A DNA stretch of 64,000 nt from Pseudomonas sp. MH9.2 (GCF_034353875.1 NZ_CP133784.1:3624501-3688500); one strand, 5' to 3'. Positions 39,078-49,120 are shown, counted from the stretch's first letter. The notes: generated from the sequence alone by a model not told the origin. Numbers and translations are program-made.

Positions 39078-39815
39078 ATGCCGCGACTGCTTCGAGCCAT
39101 GGGTTTGATGGGTTTGTTGTTGCTGACGCAAGCCGCCGCAGCGGAGAAGCTACGTTTGGTGGCCGATGCCTGGCCTCCGTTCACCGACATCAATCTGGTC
39201 AATGGCGGCCTCGCCACTGATCTTGTCAGTACGGCCCTGGCGCGGGCGGGATACGCCAGCGAGTTCGAACAAGTGCCGTGGGCAAGGGCGCTGCAAGGTA
39301 TTGGCGACGGGCGTTATGACGTGCTGGTCAGTGCCTGGTTCAATCATGAGCGAACGTTGATCGGTGAGTTTTCTAACGAGTACCTGATCAACCGGGTGCG
39401 CTTCCTCAAACGCAAGGACTCGTCCATCGAGTTCGACCGTCTGAAGGCGCTGCACGCTTACCCGATTGCCGTGGTACGCGGCTATGCCTATTCATCCGCT
39501 TTCGACGGTGATCCCGAACTACAAAAAGTTCCGGTGCACAGTTTCTCCGTGGCGGTGCGCATGCTGGCAGCAGGACGGGTGGCGCTGGCGGTGGAGGACG
39601 AATATGTCGCTCGCTACAACCTCAGCAATGAAGCGCCTCGTGTCCGCGAGAGTGTTGAATTTTTGCCTAAACCACTGAGCGAGAACGGTCTGCATATTCT
39701 GGTCAGTCTGAAGAACCCCAATCATGCGCAGATTGTCGCCAACTTTGACCGAGGCATTGCAGCGATGAAAGCCGATGGCAGTTACGCCCGGATGTTTCGC
39801 CAGCACGGCCTGTAA
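39078..39815 (+). CDS. Periplasmic solute-binding protein, amino-acid type
   Basis: A 245-residue SBP_bac_3-type protein. Signal peptide: MPRLLRAMGLMGLLLLTQAA, cleaved near AAA-EK. The mature start KLRLVADAWPPFTDIN and GDGRYDVLVSAWFN are typical of this family. No permease or ATPase gene is next to it, so it may feed a distant transporter or act as a sensor. Ligand unknown. Confidence 0.85.
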   Translation: MPRLLRAMGLMGLLLLTQAAAAEKLRLVADAWPPFTDINLVNGGLATDLVSTALARAGYASEFEQVPWARALQGIGDGRYDVLVSAWFNHERTLIGEFSNEYLINRVRFLKRKDSSIEFDRLKALHAYPIAVVRGYAYSSAFDGDPELQKVPVHSFSVAVRMLAAGRVALAVEDEYVARYNLSNEAPRVRESVEFLPKPLSENGLHILVSLKNPNHAQIVANFDRGIAAMKADGSYARMFRQHGL

Positions 39816-39834
39816 CAGGCTGTGTGAACAGGTT

Positions 39835-42018
39835 TCAGGCTTCTGTGGGCTCTTTGATCAAATGCGCAGCCAATGTTCGCAGCGGTCCCAATTGCCGGCC
39901 GATCAATGCGAGTTGGGTTTGCACCAATCGCTGGCTTTCGTCCATGTCATCGGGCATGTGCTCCAGATCGCTGGCCAGCGCTTCTTCGGCATCGCTCTGG
40001 ATCGCTACCGGTTTTTTATTGGCCAGGCTTTGGGCGATTTCATCAATGCTCGCTGCCAGGCTTGCCGCAGCACCCTCAATCAAATGTTCGCGTACTTCGG
40101 CCGGCAACTGGGTTTCGCGGTGCGCGCCCAAGCCCGACAGGTAGCTGAGCAACGTGTGTGACAACACCAGAAAGCGAAAGCCCACGTCGGCTTCTTTGCG
40201 GAAGTGCCCCGGCTCCATCAGCATATTAGCCAAGGTGGTGGACAGTGCCGCATCGGCGTTGTGCGCGTTGCGCCGGGCCAGGCGGTACGTCAGGTCATCA
40301 CTTTTGCCTTTGGCGTATTGCTGCATGATCTGGCGCAGGTAAATGCTGTTGCAGGTCAGGGTGTTCGCCAGCACTTTATTCAAGCGCCGCCCCTGCCAGT
40401 CCGGAAGGAACAGGAACACGGTCAGCCCGGCAATCAAGCTTCCAAGCAAGGTGTCGAACAACCGCGGAAGGAACAGTCCGTAACTGTCGCCTACCTGGTT
40501 GAAGCAGAACAACACCATCAAGGTGATTGCCGCCGTCGACAGGGTGTAGCGGGTGGTTCGGTTGACGAAGAACACCACACCAGCGACCACGGCGAACATT
40601 GCTTGAATCAGCGGGCTGGGGAATAGATCAAACAACGCCCATCCTGCAGTCAGGCCTATCGCCGTACCACTGATCCGTTGAACCAGTTTGCGCCGGGTTG
40701 CGCCGTAGTTGGGTTGGCAGACGAACAGCGTGGTCAGAATGATCCAGTAACCCTGGGTCGGGTGCACCAAGTGCACCATGCCGTAACCGATGCTCAACGC
40801 CAATGGCAGACGCAAGGCGTGGCGGAACAGCAGCGAGGTGGGGGTCATTTGCAGGCGCAAGCGATCCCACACGTCCTTGAATGTGTGGGGCGAACGGTCG
40901 AGCAGGCTGCTGTCTGTGGCGTCGGCCAGGCTGTCGGGATTGCTGGCATCCTTGATCAGTCGATCGAGTGTGCCCAGGTTCGCGGCCAGAGCGCGCAATG
41001 AGCGCAGGAGCCCACGCCATGCCGGGTTGTTCTGGGTGCGCAGGTACTCCAGCGAAGCGTGCAAGTCTTCCTGCGCGTGGGCAAAGCCCTCATCGTAGAT
41101 GAATGGCTGACGCAACTGGATCGACTCCGACAGCAAGCGGCAGGCGACTCCCTGTTGGCGCAGCAAGCGCAAACAACGGAACAGTACATCACTGTGGAAG
41201 AACGCTTCGGCCAACGCGTTGTAGGGGTAATGCGACGAACTGGCGCGTTCGTGAATGTCCTGGGCGAGAAAGTACAGCTTCAGATAGCGGCTGACCTTGG
41301 CGCCGGGCCGCCCATCGCCGACGCGGTGCAGAATGATTTCCTTGGCTGCATTCAGGGCCGCGACGACGCGACCGTTTTGCTGCGCCAGTTTCAGTCGGCG
41401 CGCTTCGATGTCGAGTTGCCGGATCGGCTCGAACAGTGTCGCCTTGAGTTCCAGATACAGCCCCAGCTCACGAAACAGTCGGGCCAGGCTTTGCTGCACA
41501 GGCTGATTGGAAAACAGCATTTGCCACAGCACCGACAGCAGCCCGTACCAGGCGGCGCCAGCGACCAGCAGCATGGGCTCGTGCCAGAAATCGTTGACCT
41601 CGCCCCCGCGCTGATCCACGCCGATCATGGTGTACACAGACAGAATCAGCGTGGCCGAAGCGATGGTGCCATACCGTTCGCCCAAGGCGCCGAGCATGGT
41701 CAGGCCAAAGGCGGCCAGCGCCAGCGCAAAGACAAAAATCAGGGGGTAGGGGAATAGCAGCTCGACGGCAAGTGACGCGACGCTGAAACACACCAGCGTC
41801 ACTGCCAGCGCATTCAGGCGGCCCTGCCAGCTGTCATCGGTTTCGGCCAGGGCGCTGGCGATAATTCCCAGAAAAACCGGGGTCAGCAGGCCCATTTCAT
41901 TTTGATACCAGCACAGCGCCATGCTGCCGGTTAGCGCAATAAACACCCGCATGCTGTAGCTGAACTTGTCCAGCGCCCACAAACGACGGAGCGTATGACG
42001 AAAGGAAGTCGATGACAT
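39835..42018 (-). CDS. FUSC/YccS-YhfK family inner-membrane protein
   Basis: A 727-residue protein with two blocks of about five to six membrane helices (about residues 20-160 and 385-520), each followed by a cytoplasmic helical domain, the YccS/YhfK arrangement. Segments such as HPTQGYWIILTTLFVCQPNYGATRRK in the second block are typical of FUSC aromatic-acid-exporter-like proteins. Exact substrate unknown. It converges on the binding-protein gene with only 19 bases between stops. Confidence 0.85.
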   Translation of the reverse strand: MSSTSFRHTLRRLWALDKFSYSMRVFIALTGSMALCWYQNEMGLLTPVFLGIIASALAETDDSWQGRLNALAVTLVCFSVASLAVELLFPYPLIFVFALALAAFGLTMLGALGERYGTIASATLILSVYTMIGVDQRGGEVNDFWHEPMLLVAGAAWYGLLSVLWQMLFSNQPVQQSLARLFRELGLYLELKATLFEPIRQLDIEARRLKLAQQNGRVVAALNAAKEIILHRVGDGRPGAKVSRYLKLYFLAQDIHERASSSHYPYNALAEAFFHSDVLFRCLRLLRQQGVACRLLSESIQLRQPFIYDEGFAHAQEDLHASLEYLRTQNNPAWRGLLRSLRALAANLGTLDRLIKDASNPDSLADATDSSLLDRSPHTFKDVWDRLRLQMTPTSLLFRHALRLPLALSIGYGMVHLVHPTQGYWIILTTLFVCQPNYGATRRKLVQRISGTAIGLTAGWALFDLFPSPLIQAMFAVVAGVVFFVNRTTRYTLSTAAITLMVLFCFNQVGDSYGLFLPRLFDTLLGSLIAGLTVFLFLPDWQGRRLNKVLANTLTCNSIYLRQIMQQYAKGKSDDLTYRLARRNAHNADAALSTTLANMLMEPGHFRKEADVGFRFLVLSHTLLSYLSGLGAHRETQLPAEVREHLIEGAAASLAASIDEIAQSLANKKPVAIQSDAEEALASDLEHMPDDMDESQRLVQTQLALIGRQLGPLRTLAAHLIKEPTEA

Positions 42019-42163
42019 AAGTGAGCTAACGGCCTTGTTCGCTGGTTTCTTTAAGCATTCAGCTAAATTCAGCTAAGTATGTACAGCGCCAATCGAGGGC
42101 TGTACATGAGCTTTAGCAAAATTTATTTCCTGGTCGATCTTTGCCGCTCACCGCGACACCCGG

Positions 42164-43342
42164 TCAGACGTATTGCGCGGCCGCATAGGCCGAGGCCCAG
42201 GCCCACTGGAAATTGAAACCGCCCAGATGCCCACTGACGTCCAGCACTTCGCCAATGAAATACAGCCCTGGCGATTTCAGCGACTCCATGGTCTTGGAAG
42301 ACACTTCACGGGTGTCTATTCCGCCGAGGGTCACTTCCGCCGTGCGATAGCCTTCGGTACCTGCGGGCACCACCTGCCAGCACGCGAGTTTTTCGGCGAT
42401 ATCGCTGAGTTCGCTCGGGGTGTACTGCTTCATCGGTTTGGAAACGAACCAGTGCTCGGCGAGCAGGTTGGCCATTTTCTTGGTGAAGATTTCGCCCAGC
42501 AGGGTTTTCAGTTCGCTGTTGGGCCGTTCGGCTTGTTGTTGCAGTAGCCAGCTTGGCACATCGTGGTCCGGCATCAGGTTGATGACGACCGTTTCGCCTG
42601 ATTGCCAGAACGAAGATATCTGCAAAATCGCCGGCCCGCTGAGGCCGCGATGGGTGAACAGGATGTTTTCGCGAAAGCTTGTGTCGTTGCAGCTGACCAG
42701 GCAATCCACCGATGTACCGGACAACTCGGTGCACAGCGTTTTGAGTTGGTCGGTGATGGTGAACGGCACCAGCCCGGCACGGGTCGGCAGCAAGGTATGG
42801 CCGAACTGCTTGCCCACTTGATAACCGAAGCCGGTAGCCCCCAGCGTCGGGATCGACAGGCCGCCAGTGGCGACGACCAGCGACTGGCAATTCAACACGC
42901 CCGCCGTGGTGTTCAGGCTGTAACCGGTGTCGGTTTTTTCGATGTTCTGCACCGACGTGTCCAGATGCAGGCTGACGCCAGCCTGTTCGCATTCGTTGAG
43001 CAGCATGTCGAGGATGTCGCTGGATTTGTTATCACAAAATAACTGACCGAGTTTTTTCTCGTGGTACGCCACGCCATGCTTGGCCACCAGGGCGATGAAA
43101 TCCCATTGGGTATAACGCGCCAGGGCGGATTTGCAGAAGTGCGGGTTTTGCGAGAGGAAGTTGTCAGGCTCGGTGTAGAGGTTGGTGAAATTGCAGCGCC
43201 CACCGCCAGACATGAGGATTTTCTTGCCAGCCTTGTTCGCGTGATCGATCAGCATCACCTTGCGCCCACGATTGGCGGCGGTCAGCGCGCACATCAAGCC
43301 TGCGGCGCCAGCGCCGATGATCACAACGTCAGTAACGGGCAA
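42164..43342 (-). CDS. YhiN/HI0933-type NAD(P)/FAD-dependent oxidoreductase
   Basis: A 392-residue flavoprotein of the HI0933 (aminoacetone-oxidase-like) family. FAD motif VVIIGAGAAGLMCA is near the N-terminus, then NKAGKKILMSGGGRCNFTN, and LGGFNFQWAWASAYAAA at the C-terminus. The start is TTG at 43342 with GAGGA eight bases upstream; the longer frame to 43414 runs into the inverted repeat and is rejected. Physiological role uncertain. Confidence 0.88.
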   Translation of the reverse strand: MPVTDVVIIGAGAAGLMCALTAANRGRKVMLIDHANKAGKKILMSGGGRCNFTNLYTEPDNFLSQNPHFCKSALARYTQWDFIALVAKHGVAYHEKKLGQLFCDNKSSDILDMLLNECEQAGVSLHLDTSVQNIEKTDTGYSLNTTAGVLNCQSLVVATGGLSIPTLGATGFGYQVGKQFGHTLLPTRAGLVPFTITDQLKTLCTELSGTSVDCLVSCNDTSFRENILFTHRGLSGPAILQISSFWQSGETVVINLMPDHDVPSWLLQQQAERPNSELKTLLGEIFTKKMANLLAEHWFVSKPMKQYTPSELSDIAEKLACWQVVPAGTEGYRTAEVTLGGIDTREVSSKTMESLKSPGLYFIGEVLDVSGHLGGFNFQWAWASAYAAAQYV

Positions 43343-43390
43343 AGCAGAATCCTCAAAGAGCAGTTGAATCTTCGGTGTTTGATATGACGT

Positions 43391-43457
43391 CTTCGCGGAT
43401 AAATCCGCTCCCACAATGTGAATGCGTTTCCCTGTGGGAGCGGATTTATCCGCGAAG
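43391..43457. repeat. Perfect 25-bp inverted repeat (REPIN-like)
   Basis: The left arm 43391-43415 and right arm 43433-43457 are exact reverse complements with a 17-base spacer. The arms contain GCGGATAAATCCGC, a motif seen in Pseudomonas REP elements. Lies between dbpA and the flavoprotein gene. Confidence 0.85.
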
Positions 43458-43471
43458 CTTTTCGGCGGTTC

Positions 43472-44851
43472 TTACAAAATCCGCACGCGCAACGAGCGGC
43501 CTTTGATTTTGCCGTTGTTCAAGCGCTCCAGCGCTTGCATGGCCACGACGCTTTCGACGGCCACATACGCCTGGAAATCGAAAATGGCGATTTTACCGAC
43601 CTGGGTGCCGGGAATGCCGGCATCGCCGGTCAAAGCGCCAAGAATATCGCCAGGGCGAACCTTATCCTTACGGCCCGCGCCGATCATCAGCGTGGTCATG
43701 GTCGGTTGCAGCGGTGCGCCGCCTTTGCTTTTCAGTTCGTCCAGTTGTTCCCACTTCAGCGGAGATCTCTGCACGTCTTCGATGGCTCGGGCACGGTGTG
43801 CTTCGGACGGTGCAACCAGGCTGATCGCCAGACCTTTCTCGCCGGCGCGACCGGTACGACCAACCCGGTGAATGTGCATTTCCGAGTCCCGTGCCAGTTC
43901 GACGTTGAGCACCATGTCCAGTGCGTCGATATCCAGACCACGCGCCGCGACATCGGTCGCAACCAGCACCGAGGTGCTGCGGTTGGCGAACATCGCCAGG
44001 ACTTGATCCCGATCACGCTGTTCCAGGTCGCCGTGCAGGCCGACGGCGGAAATGCCTTTGGCGGTCAGGTGATCGACCACTTCCTGGCATTGCTGCTTGG
44101 TGAAGCAGAACGCGACGCAGGACTGAGGGCGGAAATGCCCGAGTACCTTCACCACGGCTTCAAGACGTTGCTCCGGGGTGATTTCGTAGAAGTGCTGCTC
44201 GATCTGGCTGTCCGCGTGCAAGGCTTCGACCTTGACCGTTTGCGGCGTGCGCATGAACTTCGAGGACAGCTGCTTGATACCGGTCGGGTAGGTCGCCGAA
44301 AACAGCAGGGTCTGACGCTTGGCCGGGGTCTGCTCGATGATGTTCTCGATCGAGTCGTAGAAACCCATGTCGAGCATACGGTCGGCTTCGTCGAGGATCA
44401 GCGTGTTCAGGCCGTCGAGGACCAGTGAGCCCTTGCGTAGGTGCTGCTGAATGCGTCCTGGGGTGCCGACGATGATGTGCGCGCCGTGTTCCAACGAGCC
44501 GATCTGTGGGCCGAACGGCACGCCGCCGCACAGGGTCAGGACCTTGATGTTGTCTTCGGAGCGCGCCAGACGGCGGATTTCCTTGGCCACCTGGTCGGCC
44601 AGCTCACGGGTTGGGCACAGCACCAACGCCTGGCAACCGAAGAAGCGCGGGTTGATCGGGTTGAGCAGGCCGATGCCGAACGCAGCGGTCTTGCCACTGC
44701 CGGTCTTGGCCTGGGCAATCAGGTCCATGCCCTTGAGAATCACCGGCAGGCTCTGTGCCTGAATCGGCGTCATCTCGGCATAACCAAGGGACTCCAGGTT
44801 AGCCAACATGGGTGCGGAAAGAGGCAGTGAGTTAAAAGCGGTGCTAGTCAC
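43472..44851 (-). CDS. dbpA: ATP-dependent RNA helicase DbpA
   Basis: A 459-residue DEAD-box helicase. Motifs in order: TPIQAQSLP (Q), AKTGSGKT (I), PTRELA (Ia), DEAD (II), SAT (III) and HRVGRTGR (VI). The C-terminal RNA-recognition domain (about 385-459, RPGDILGALTGDAGI and FDFQAYVAV) marks it as DbpA, which acts on 23S rRNA hairpin 92 during 50S assembly. The GTG at 44851 (VTSTAFNSLPLS) with AGG upstream is preferred over TTG at 44866. Confidence 0.93.
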   Translation of the reverse strand: MTSTAFNSLPLSAPMLANLESLGYAEMTPIQAQSLPVILKGMDLIAQAKTGSGKTAAFGIGLLNPINPRFFGCQALVLCPTRELADQVAKEIRRLARSEDNIKVLTLCGGVPFGPQIGSLEHGAHIIVGTPGRIQQHLRKGSLVLDGLNTLILDEADRMLDMGFYDSIENIIEQTPAKRQTLLFSATYPTGIKQLSSKFMRTPQTVKVEALHADSQIEQHFYEITPEQRLEAVVKVLGHFRPQSCVAFCFTKQQCQEVVDHLTAKGISAVGLHGDLEQRDRDQVLAMFANRSTSVLVATDVAARGLDIDALDMVLNVELARDSEMHIHRVGRTGRAGEKGLAISLVAPSEAHRARAIEDVQRSPLKWEQLDELKSKGGAPLQPTMTTLMIGAGRKDKVRPGDILGALTGDAGIPGTQVGKIAIFDFQAYVAVESVVAMQALERLNNGKIKGRSLRVRIL

Positions 44852-44905
44852 GGGACGGGCCTGCAAAACAAAATGTCGCGCAGTGTATCAGGTCGCGGGC
44901 CAGCA

Positions 44906-46336
44906 TTAATGCTCGATCTCTGGTTCCGGACGAGGAACACCCTGACTCCCCTTGGGCGGCAACTGCAAGAAAATCCCGGCGGCCAGCATCGACAGCACGC
45001 CAACACTGAGGAAGGTCATTTGGAACGCGCCCAACAGGCTGCTCACTTCGCCGCTGGTCACGTCGTCGGTAAAGCCGCCCAGCAACGCGGCGGCGCAGGC
45101 CACCCCAAGGCTCAAGGACAACTGCGCCACAACGGACAGCAGGCTGTTACCGCTGGCGGCGCTGGCGTCGTCGAGGTCGATCAGGGTCACGGCGTTCATC
45201 GCGGTGAACTGCAGTGAATTCACCGCGCCCATCAAGCCGAGATGGACCAGCAACACCCAATACTGAGTCTGTGCGTCGACCAGCGCCAGACTCGCCAGCA
45301 GTGCACCCAGCAGAAACGTGTTGCCGGTCAGCACCACACGGTAACCGAGGCGTTCAATCAGCGGGCGTGCCACCGGCTTGGTGAGCATGGCGGCGATGGC
45401 CAGCGGGATCATGCTCATCCCGGCCTTGGAGGGTGAATAACCGAGGGCCACTTGTAACAGTAGCGGTACCAGGAAGGGCAGGGCGCCGCTGCCCAGCCGG
45501 GAGAAAAGGTTGCCAAAAATCCCTACAGCGAAAGACCGGGTTCGGAACAGCGCTGGTGCGAACAAGGGGTAATCGATATTCCCGGCCCGCAGCCAGTAAG
45601 CCGCCAGACAGGCCATGCCGCCAAACAACAGCAGCACCACGCGCATGTGCGGCAGGTGAAGTTCGCCCAAGCCTTCCAGAGCGATGGTGATCAGCACCAT
45701 CGACGCACCGAACAGCGCAAAGCCGACGCCATCGAAGCGTGTTCGGCCACCGCCTTGCAGGTCCGGCACGAGGGTTTTGACCGCGTAACAGCCGAGCAGT
45801 CCCACGGGCAGGTTGATCAGGAAAATCCAGTGCCAGCTCAGGTACTCAACGATCCAGCCACCCAGGGTAGGTCCCAGCAACGGGCCGAGCAGGCCGGGCA
45901 CCGTGATGAAACTCATGATCCGCACCAGCTCGGAGCGGGGGTAGGCGCGCAACACAATCAAGCGGCCGATGGGCACCATCAACGCACCGCCCAGGCCCTG
46001 AACCACGCGTGCGGCCACCAGCATGCTCAGTGAGCTGGACAGCGCACACAGCAGTGAGCCCAGGCTGAACAACAGGATCGCGCCAAAGAAAATCCGCTTG
46101 ATGCCGAACCGGTCCGCGATCCAGCCCGACGCTGGAATCAGCAAGGCCACGGTCAGCATGTACGCGATCACTACCGACTGCATGCGCAACGGGTCTTCGG
46201 CCAGGGAACGGGCCATGGCCGGCAACGCGGTGTTGAGGATCGTGCCGTCGAGGCTTTGCATGAAAAACGCAATCGCGACGACCCATGGCAGCCAGCGCAG
46301 GGTTCGAGCATCCAGAAACGGTGTGCTGTTCGGCAT
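44906..46336 (-). CDS. DHA2-type MFS drug exporter (MdtD-like)
   Basis: A 476-residue major facilitator with about 14 membrane helices. QSLDGTILNTALPAMARSL in helix 1 is the DHA2 signature, and GWIADRFGIKRIFF is the loop 2-3 motif; VVQGLGGALMVPIGRLIV is a motif B-like segment. Similar in length to E. coli MdtD. Substrate not predictable. It lies just after the TldE-like gene (7-base gap), same strand, so co-transcription is possible. Confidence 0.88.
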   Translation of the reverse strand: MPNSTPFLDARTLRWLPWVVAIAFFMQSLDGTILNTALPAMARSLAEDPLRMQSVVIAYMLTVALLIPASGWIADRFGIKRIFFGAILLFSLGSLLCALSSSLSMLVAARVVQGLGGALMVPIGRLIVLRAYPRSELVRIMSFITVPGLLGPLLGPTLGGWIVEYLSWHWIFLINLPVGLLGCYAVKTLVPDLQGGGRTRFDGVGFALFGASMVLITIALEGLGELHLPHMRVVLLLFGGMACLAAYWLRAGNIDYPLFAPALFRTRSFAVGIFGNLFSRLGSGALPFLVPLLLQVALGYSPSKAGMSMIPLAIAAMLTKPVARPLIERLGYRVVLTGNTFLLGALLASLALVDAQTQYWVLLVHLGLMGAVNSLQFTAMNAVTLIDLDDASAASGNSLLSVVAQLSLSLGVACAAALLGGFTDDVTSGEVSSLLGAFQMTFLSVGVLSMLAAGIFLQLPPKGSQGVPRPEPEIEH

Positions 46337-46343
46337 ACGATCC

Positions 46344-47681
46344 TTAGAGCGTGAGGGTCAATCGGCTGATCAAGGCGCCCGGCAGCAGGCTTGAAGCTGT
46401 CTGGCGTTGATTGTAGGTGCTGGCGGACAGAATCAGTTCCCGCTCTCGGGTCAACGCTTCGAGGGCGGTACCCAGCAGGCTGTAGGCGCTGTCGTCGAAA
46501 CGCATGGTGCTGACGGGCGCCTGAATCTTGCCATTCTCGACCCAGAACGTGGCGAAGCGGGTCATTCCGGTCAGGCGTGCGGCTGCCTGGTCGGAGAAGT
46601 TGAGGTACCAAAGGTTGCTGATATAGAGCCCGGTGCCGAGCTGTTCGAGTACCTGCTCCAGCTCCAGCGTACCTGCCGCCATGCTCAGTGCACTTGGCGA
46701 TTCGCCTCCGCCAGCACCGTTGGCGGCCAGGCCATACTCTGCCGCGCTGCGCGAACCGACCAGTTGTTCTTGGGCGAGGCCCGCATTGATCAGCGGCAGA
46801 TCCCGGCGCGGATACCCTTCTCCGGAGAACGCCGGTGACAGTGAGCCTGTCACCTGTTCGTCCAGACTCACTCGCGGGTTGAGCTGGGCGTCGCCGTTGT
46901 ACAGCCGTTGCAGCGGGCTGGTCTTGCTGGCCAGCGCTTCTGCGGAAAAACCACCCCAGCACAACATGCCGATGATTTCATCGAGCGCGGCGGGGGCCAG
47001 ATAGGCGCGGTATTGGCCGGGCGCCAGGGTGTGCAGGGGTTGATCGAGAAACTCAAGTTGCTCACACGCTTGCTGGAAGCGCCGGGCGAACGTCGCATCG
47101 TCCCAGTCGTGGCCCGCGTAGTTGGCTTTGACTGCCTGACCGTTGGCGTGGAACAGGCTCCAGTCGAAGTTGAAACTGTTGGCCTGATGCCAGCCCAGAG
47201 CACCCCATGAACTGGCGAAACCCCGGTACAGCGGGCCAGCGGCGTAAAAGCCCACCAGGTCCAGGCCTTCAGCCAGATCACTGATATGTTCAAGCACGCG
47301 GGCGGTGTCTGGCAGCGGCGGGTTCTGGCTGTTGCTGATCTGCCAGGCGTCGGTGTTGGGCAGCAGATAGGGATCCTGCGGTAGCAATACCAACGTTTCG
47401 CGTAATTGTTGCAGCGCCTCGGCCAAGCGTGCCTGATCGACCTGAGCATCGCCCGCCAAGGTCAGGTGCAGGTCTGCATGTCGGCCGTCATTGATCAATT
47501 TGACGTTCAGACTGGCCTGCTGCACATGCCCGGCCTGACGTACTTTGGCATGGTTGAAACGAATGAATTCCGAGGCTTCGGCGTTGTAGCCGAGGGTGAA
47601 AGCTTCCGTTCCGGTGATCGCGCTGCGCAGCCACTCGACCAGCGCTTCGAACTGCTGTTGCTGAGTCATCTGCGCCATCAC
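46344..47681 (-). CDS. TldE/PmbA-family protein (non-catalytic subunit type)
   Basis: A 445-residue protein of the TldD/PmbA family. It lacks the HExxxH zinc motif of TldD and shows the TldE-type C-terminus with GLYISNLWYLNFSDQAAARLTGMTRFATFWVENGKI. In E. coli TldD and TldE form a heterodimeric metalloprotease that trims peptides such as microcin B17 precursor. Its ATG overlaps the stop of the TldD-like gene by four bases, so the two are made as a pair. Confidence 0.85.
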   Translation of the reverse strand: MMAQMTQQQQFEALVEWLRSAITGTEAFTLGYNAEASEFIRFNHAKVRQAGHVQQASLNVKLINDGRHADLHLTLAGDAQVDQARLAEALQQLRETLVLLPQDPYLLPNTDAWQISNSQNPPLPDTARVLEHISDLAEGLDLVGFYAAGPLYRGFASSWGALGWHQANSFNFDWSLFHANGQAVKANYAGHDWDDATFARRFQQACEQLEFLDQPLHTLAPGQYRAYLAPAALDEIIGMLCWGGFSAEALASKTSPLQRLYNGDAQLNPRVSLDEQVTGSLSPAFSGEGYPRRDLPLINAGLAQEQLVGSRSAAEYGLAANGAGGGESPSALSMAAGTLELEQVLEQLGTGLYISNLWYLNFSDQAAARLTGMTRFATFWVENGKIQAPVSTMRFDDSAYSLLGTALEALTRERELILSASTYNQRQTASSLLPGALISRLTLTL

Positions 47682-49120
47682 GCATCCCCTCCGAAAACAT
47701 CGACCTGGGAGAAGACACAGGCGGGTGAGGCATGGCCTACGCGGACCACCTGATTAGGTTCGCCTTTGCCACAGTTGGGTGTGCCCAGGACTTCAAAGGT
47801 ACTGGCATCGCCAACAGCGCTGAGGTTGCGCCAGAAGTACGCGGAAATGGCCCGGTAGTTCGGGTTTTTTACCACGCCTTTGAGTTCGCCGTTTTCGATC
47901 AATTGACCCCATTCGCACCCGAACTGGAATTTATTGCGTGCGTCATCAATCGACCACGAGCGGTTGGTCGACATCAGGATGCCGTGCTCGATGCCGCCGA
48001 TCAGCTGTTCCAGTGGTTGGTCTCCGGGCTCGATATTCAGATTGGCCATGCGGTCGATCGGCGGGCGGTTCCAGCTGCACGCGCGGCTGTTGGCGACCCC
48101 TTCCATGCCGGAGCGGTATTGCGACAACGCGCCGCCCAAGGGCCGAATCAGCAAGCCTTCGCGGATCAGGAACTCTTTGTTCGCTGGCGTGCCGTCGTCG
48201 TCATACGCGTAGCTGGCGAGCTGTTCGGGTATGTCCGGGTTAAAGGTCACGTTGAGCAGTTCCGAGCCGTATTGCAGGCTGCCGAAGTCACTGGCTTTGA
48301 CGAAGCTGGTGCCCGCGTAATTACGCTCGTCGCCGAGAATGCGGTCCAGTTCCAGCGGATGGCCGATTGATTCATGGATTTGCAGGATCATCTGGTCCGG
48401 CGTCAGCAGCAGATCACGCGGTCCCGACGGGGTGTTGGGGGCCATGATCAGTTGCAAGGCCTGATCGGCAACCTGCGCCGCCGCGCCAATCAGCCCGCAG
48501 TTGGCGATGACTTCGGCGCCGCCTTGCTGGCCAAAGTTGTCGCGGCCGAGGCTGCGGGTCTGGCTGTCCTGGCCGTCGTAAGCGGTGACGCTCATTCCCG
48601 GGTAGACGTAACGCTGGGCCTGACGAATCTCGGCACCGGCGCTGTTCAGGTAAATTTGCTCGACGTTCTCCAGGCCAAGGCTGACCTGCCAGCTCACCAG
48701 ACGTTTGTCGGCGGGCACGGCGGCAGACTCGGCGCCGAGCAATTGGTAACACTCACTCAGCGATGGGAAGGCGTCGCTGAGGTTGGGCGAAAGATAATCG
48801 GCGCGGCTGATGGACACCGGCTGATCGCGAAGATCCAGAAGGGCGTGGGGTGCGAGAGCCAGAGCATGTTGCTCGGCTTTTTCCAGCGCGGTCTGTAGCC
48901 CCCGTTGCGAGACATCGTTAGTCGCGGCGTAGGCTTCGACGCCGTTGATCCGCACCGTCAACATCGCACCTTCGTCACGGCTCAGGTGCGGGGGCTCGGC
49001 GACGTTTTTGCGTACCGACAGGTGTTGGCTGGTTTGCCGGACGTAACGCAGCGAGAAAAATTCGGCGCGACTCTGCAAGGCGGCAAACCGCTGCTTGAGC
49101 TGAGCGGAGAAATCGAACAT
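47678..49120 (-). CDS. TldD-family metalloprotease subunit
   Basis: A 480-residue protein with the TldD zinc-binding HESIGHPLELDRI segment at about residue 248, followed by family segments LASYAYDDDGTPANKEFLIREGLL and NLNIEPGDQPLEQLIGGIEHGI. With the adjacent TldE-like gene it forms a pair. Pseudomonads normally carry a separate housekeeping TldD/PmbA elsewhere, so this is probably a paralogous set; no peptide substrate gene is evident next to it. Confidence 0.88.
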   Translation of the reverse strand: MFDFSAQLKQRFAALQSRAEFFSLRYVRQTSQHLSVRKNVAEPPHLSRDEGAMLTVRINGVEAYAATNDVSQRGLQTALEKAEQHALALAPHALLDLRDQPVSISRADYLSPNLSDAFPSLSECYQLLGAESAAVPADKRLVSWQVSLGLENVEQIYLNSAGAEIRQAQRYVYPGMSVTAYDGQDSQTRSLGRDNFGQQGGAEVIANCGLIGAAAQVADQALQLIMAPNTPSGPRDLLLTPDQMILQIHESIGHPLELDRILGDERNYAGTSFVKASDFGSLQYGSELLNVTFNPDIPEQLASYAYDDDGTPANKEFLIREGLLIRPLGGALSQYRSGMEGVANSRACSWNRPPIDRMANLNIEPGDQPLEQLIGGIEHGILMSTNRSWSIDDARNKFQFGCEWGQLIENGELKGVVKNPNYRAISAYFWRNLSAVGDASTFEVLGTPNCGKGEPNQVVRVGHASPACVFSQVDVFGGDA

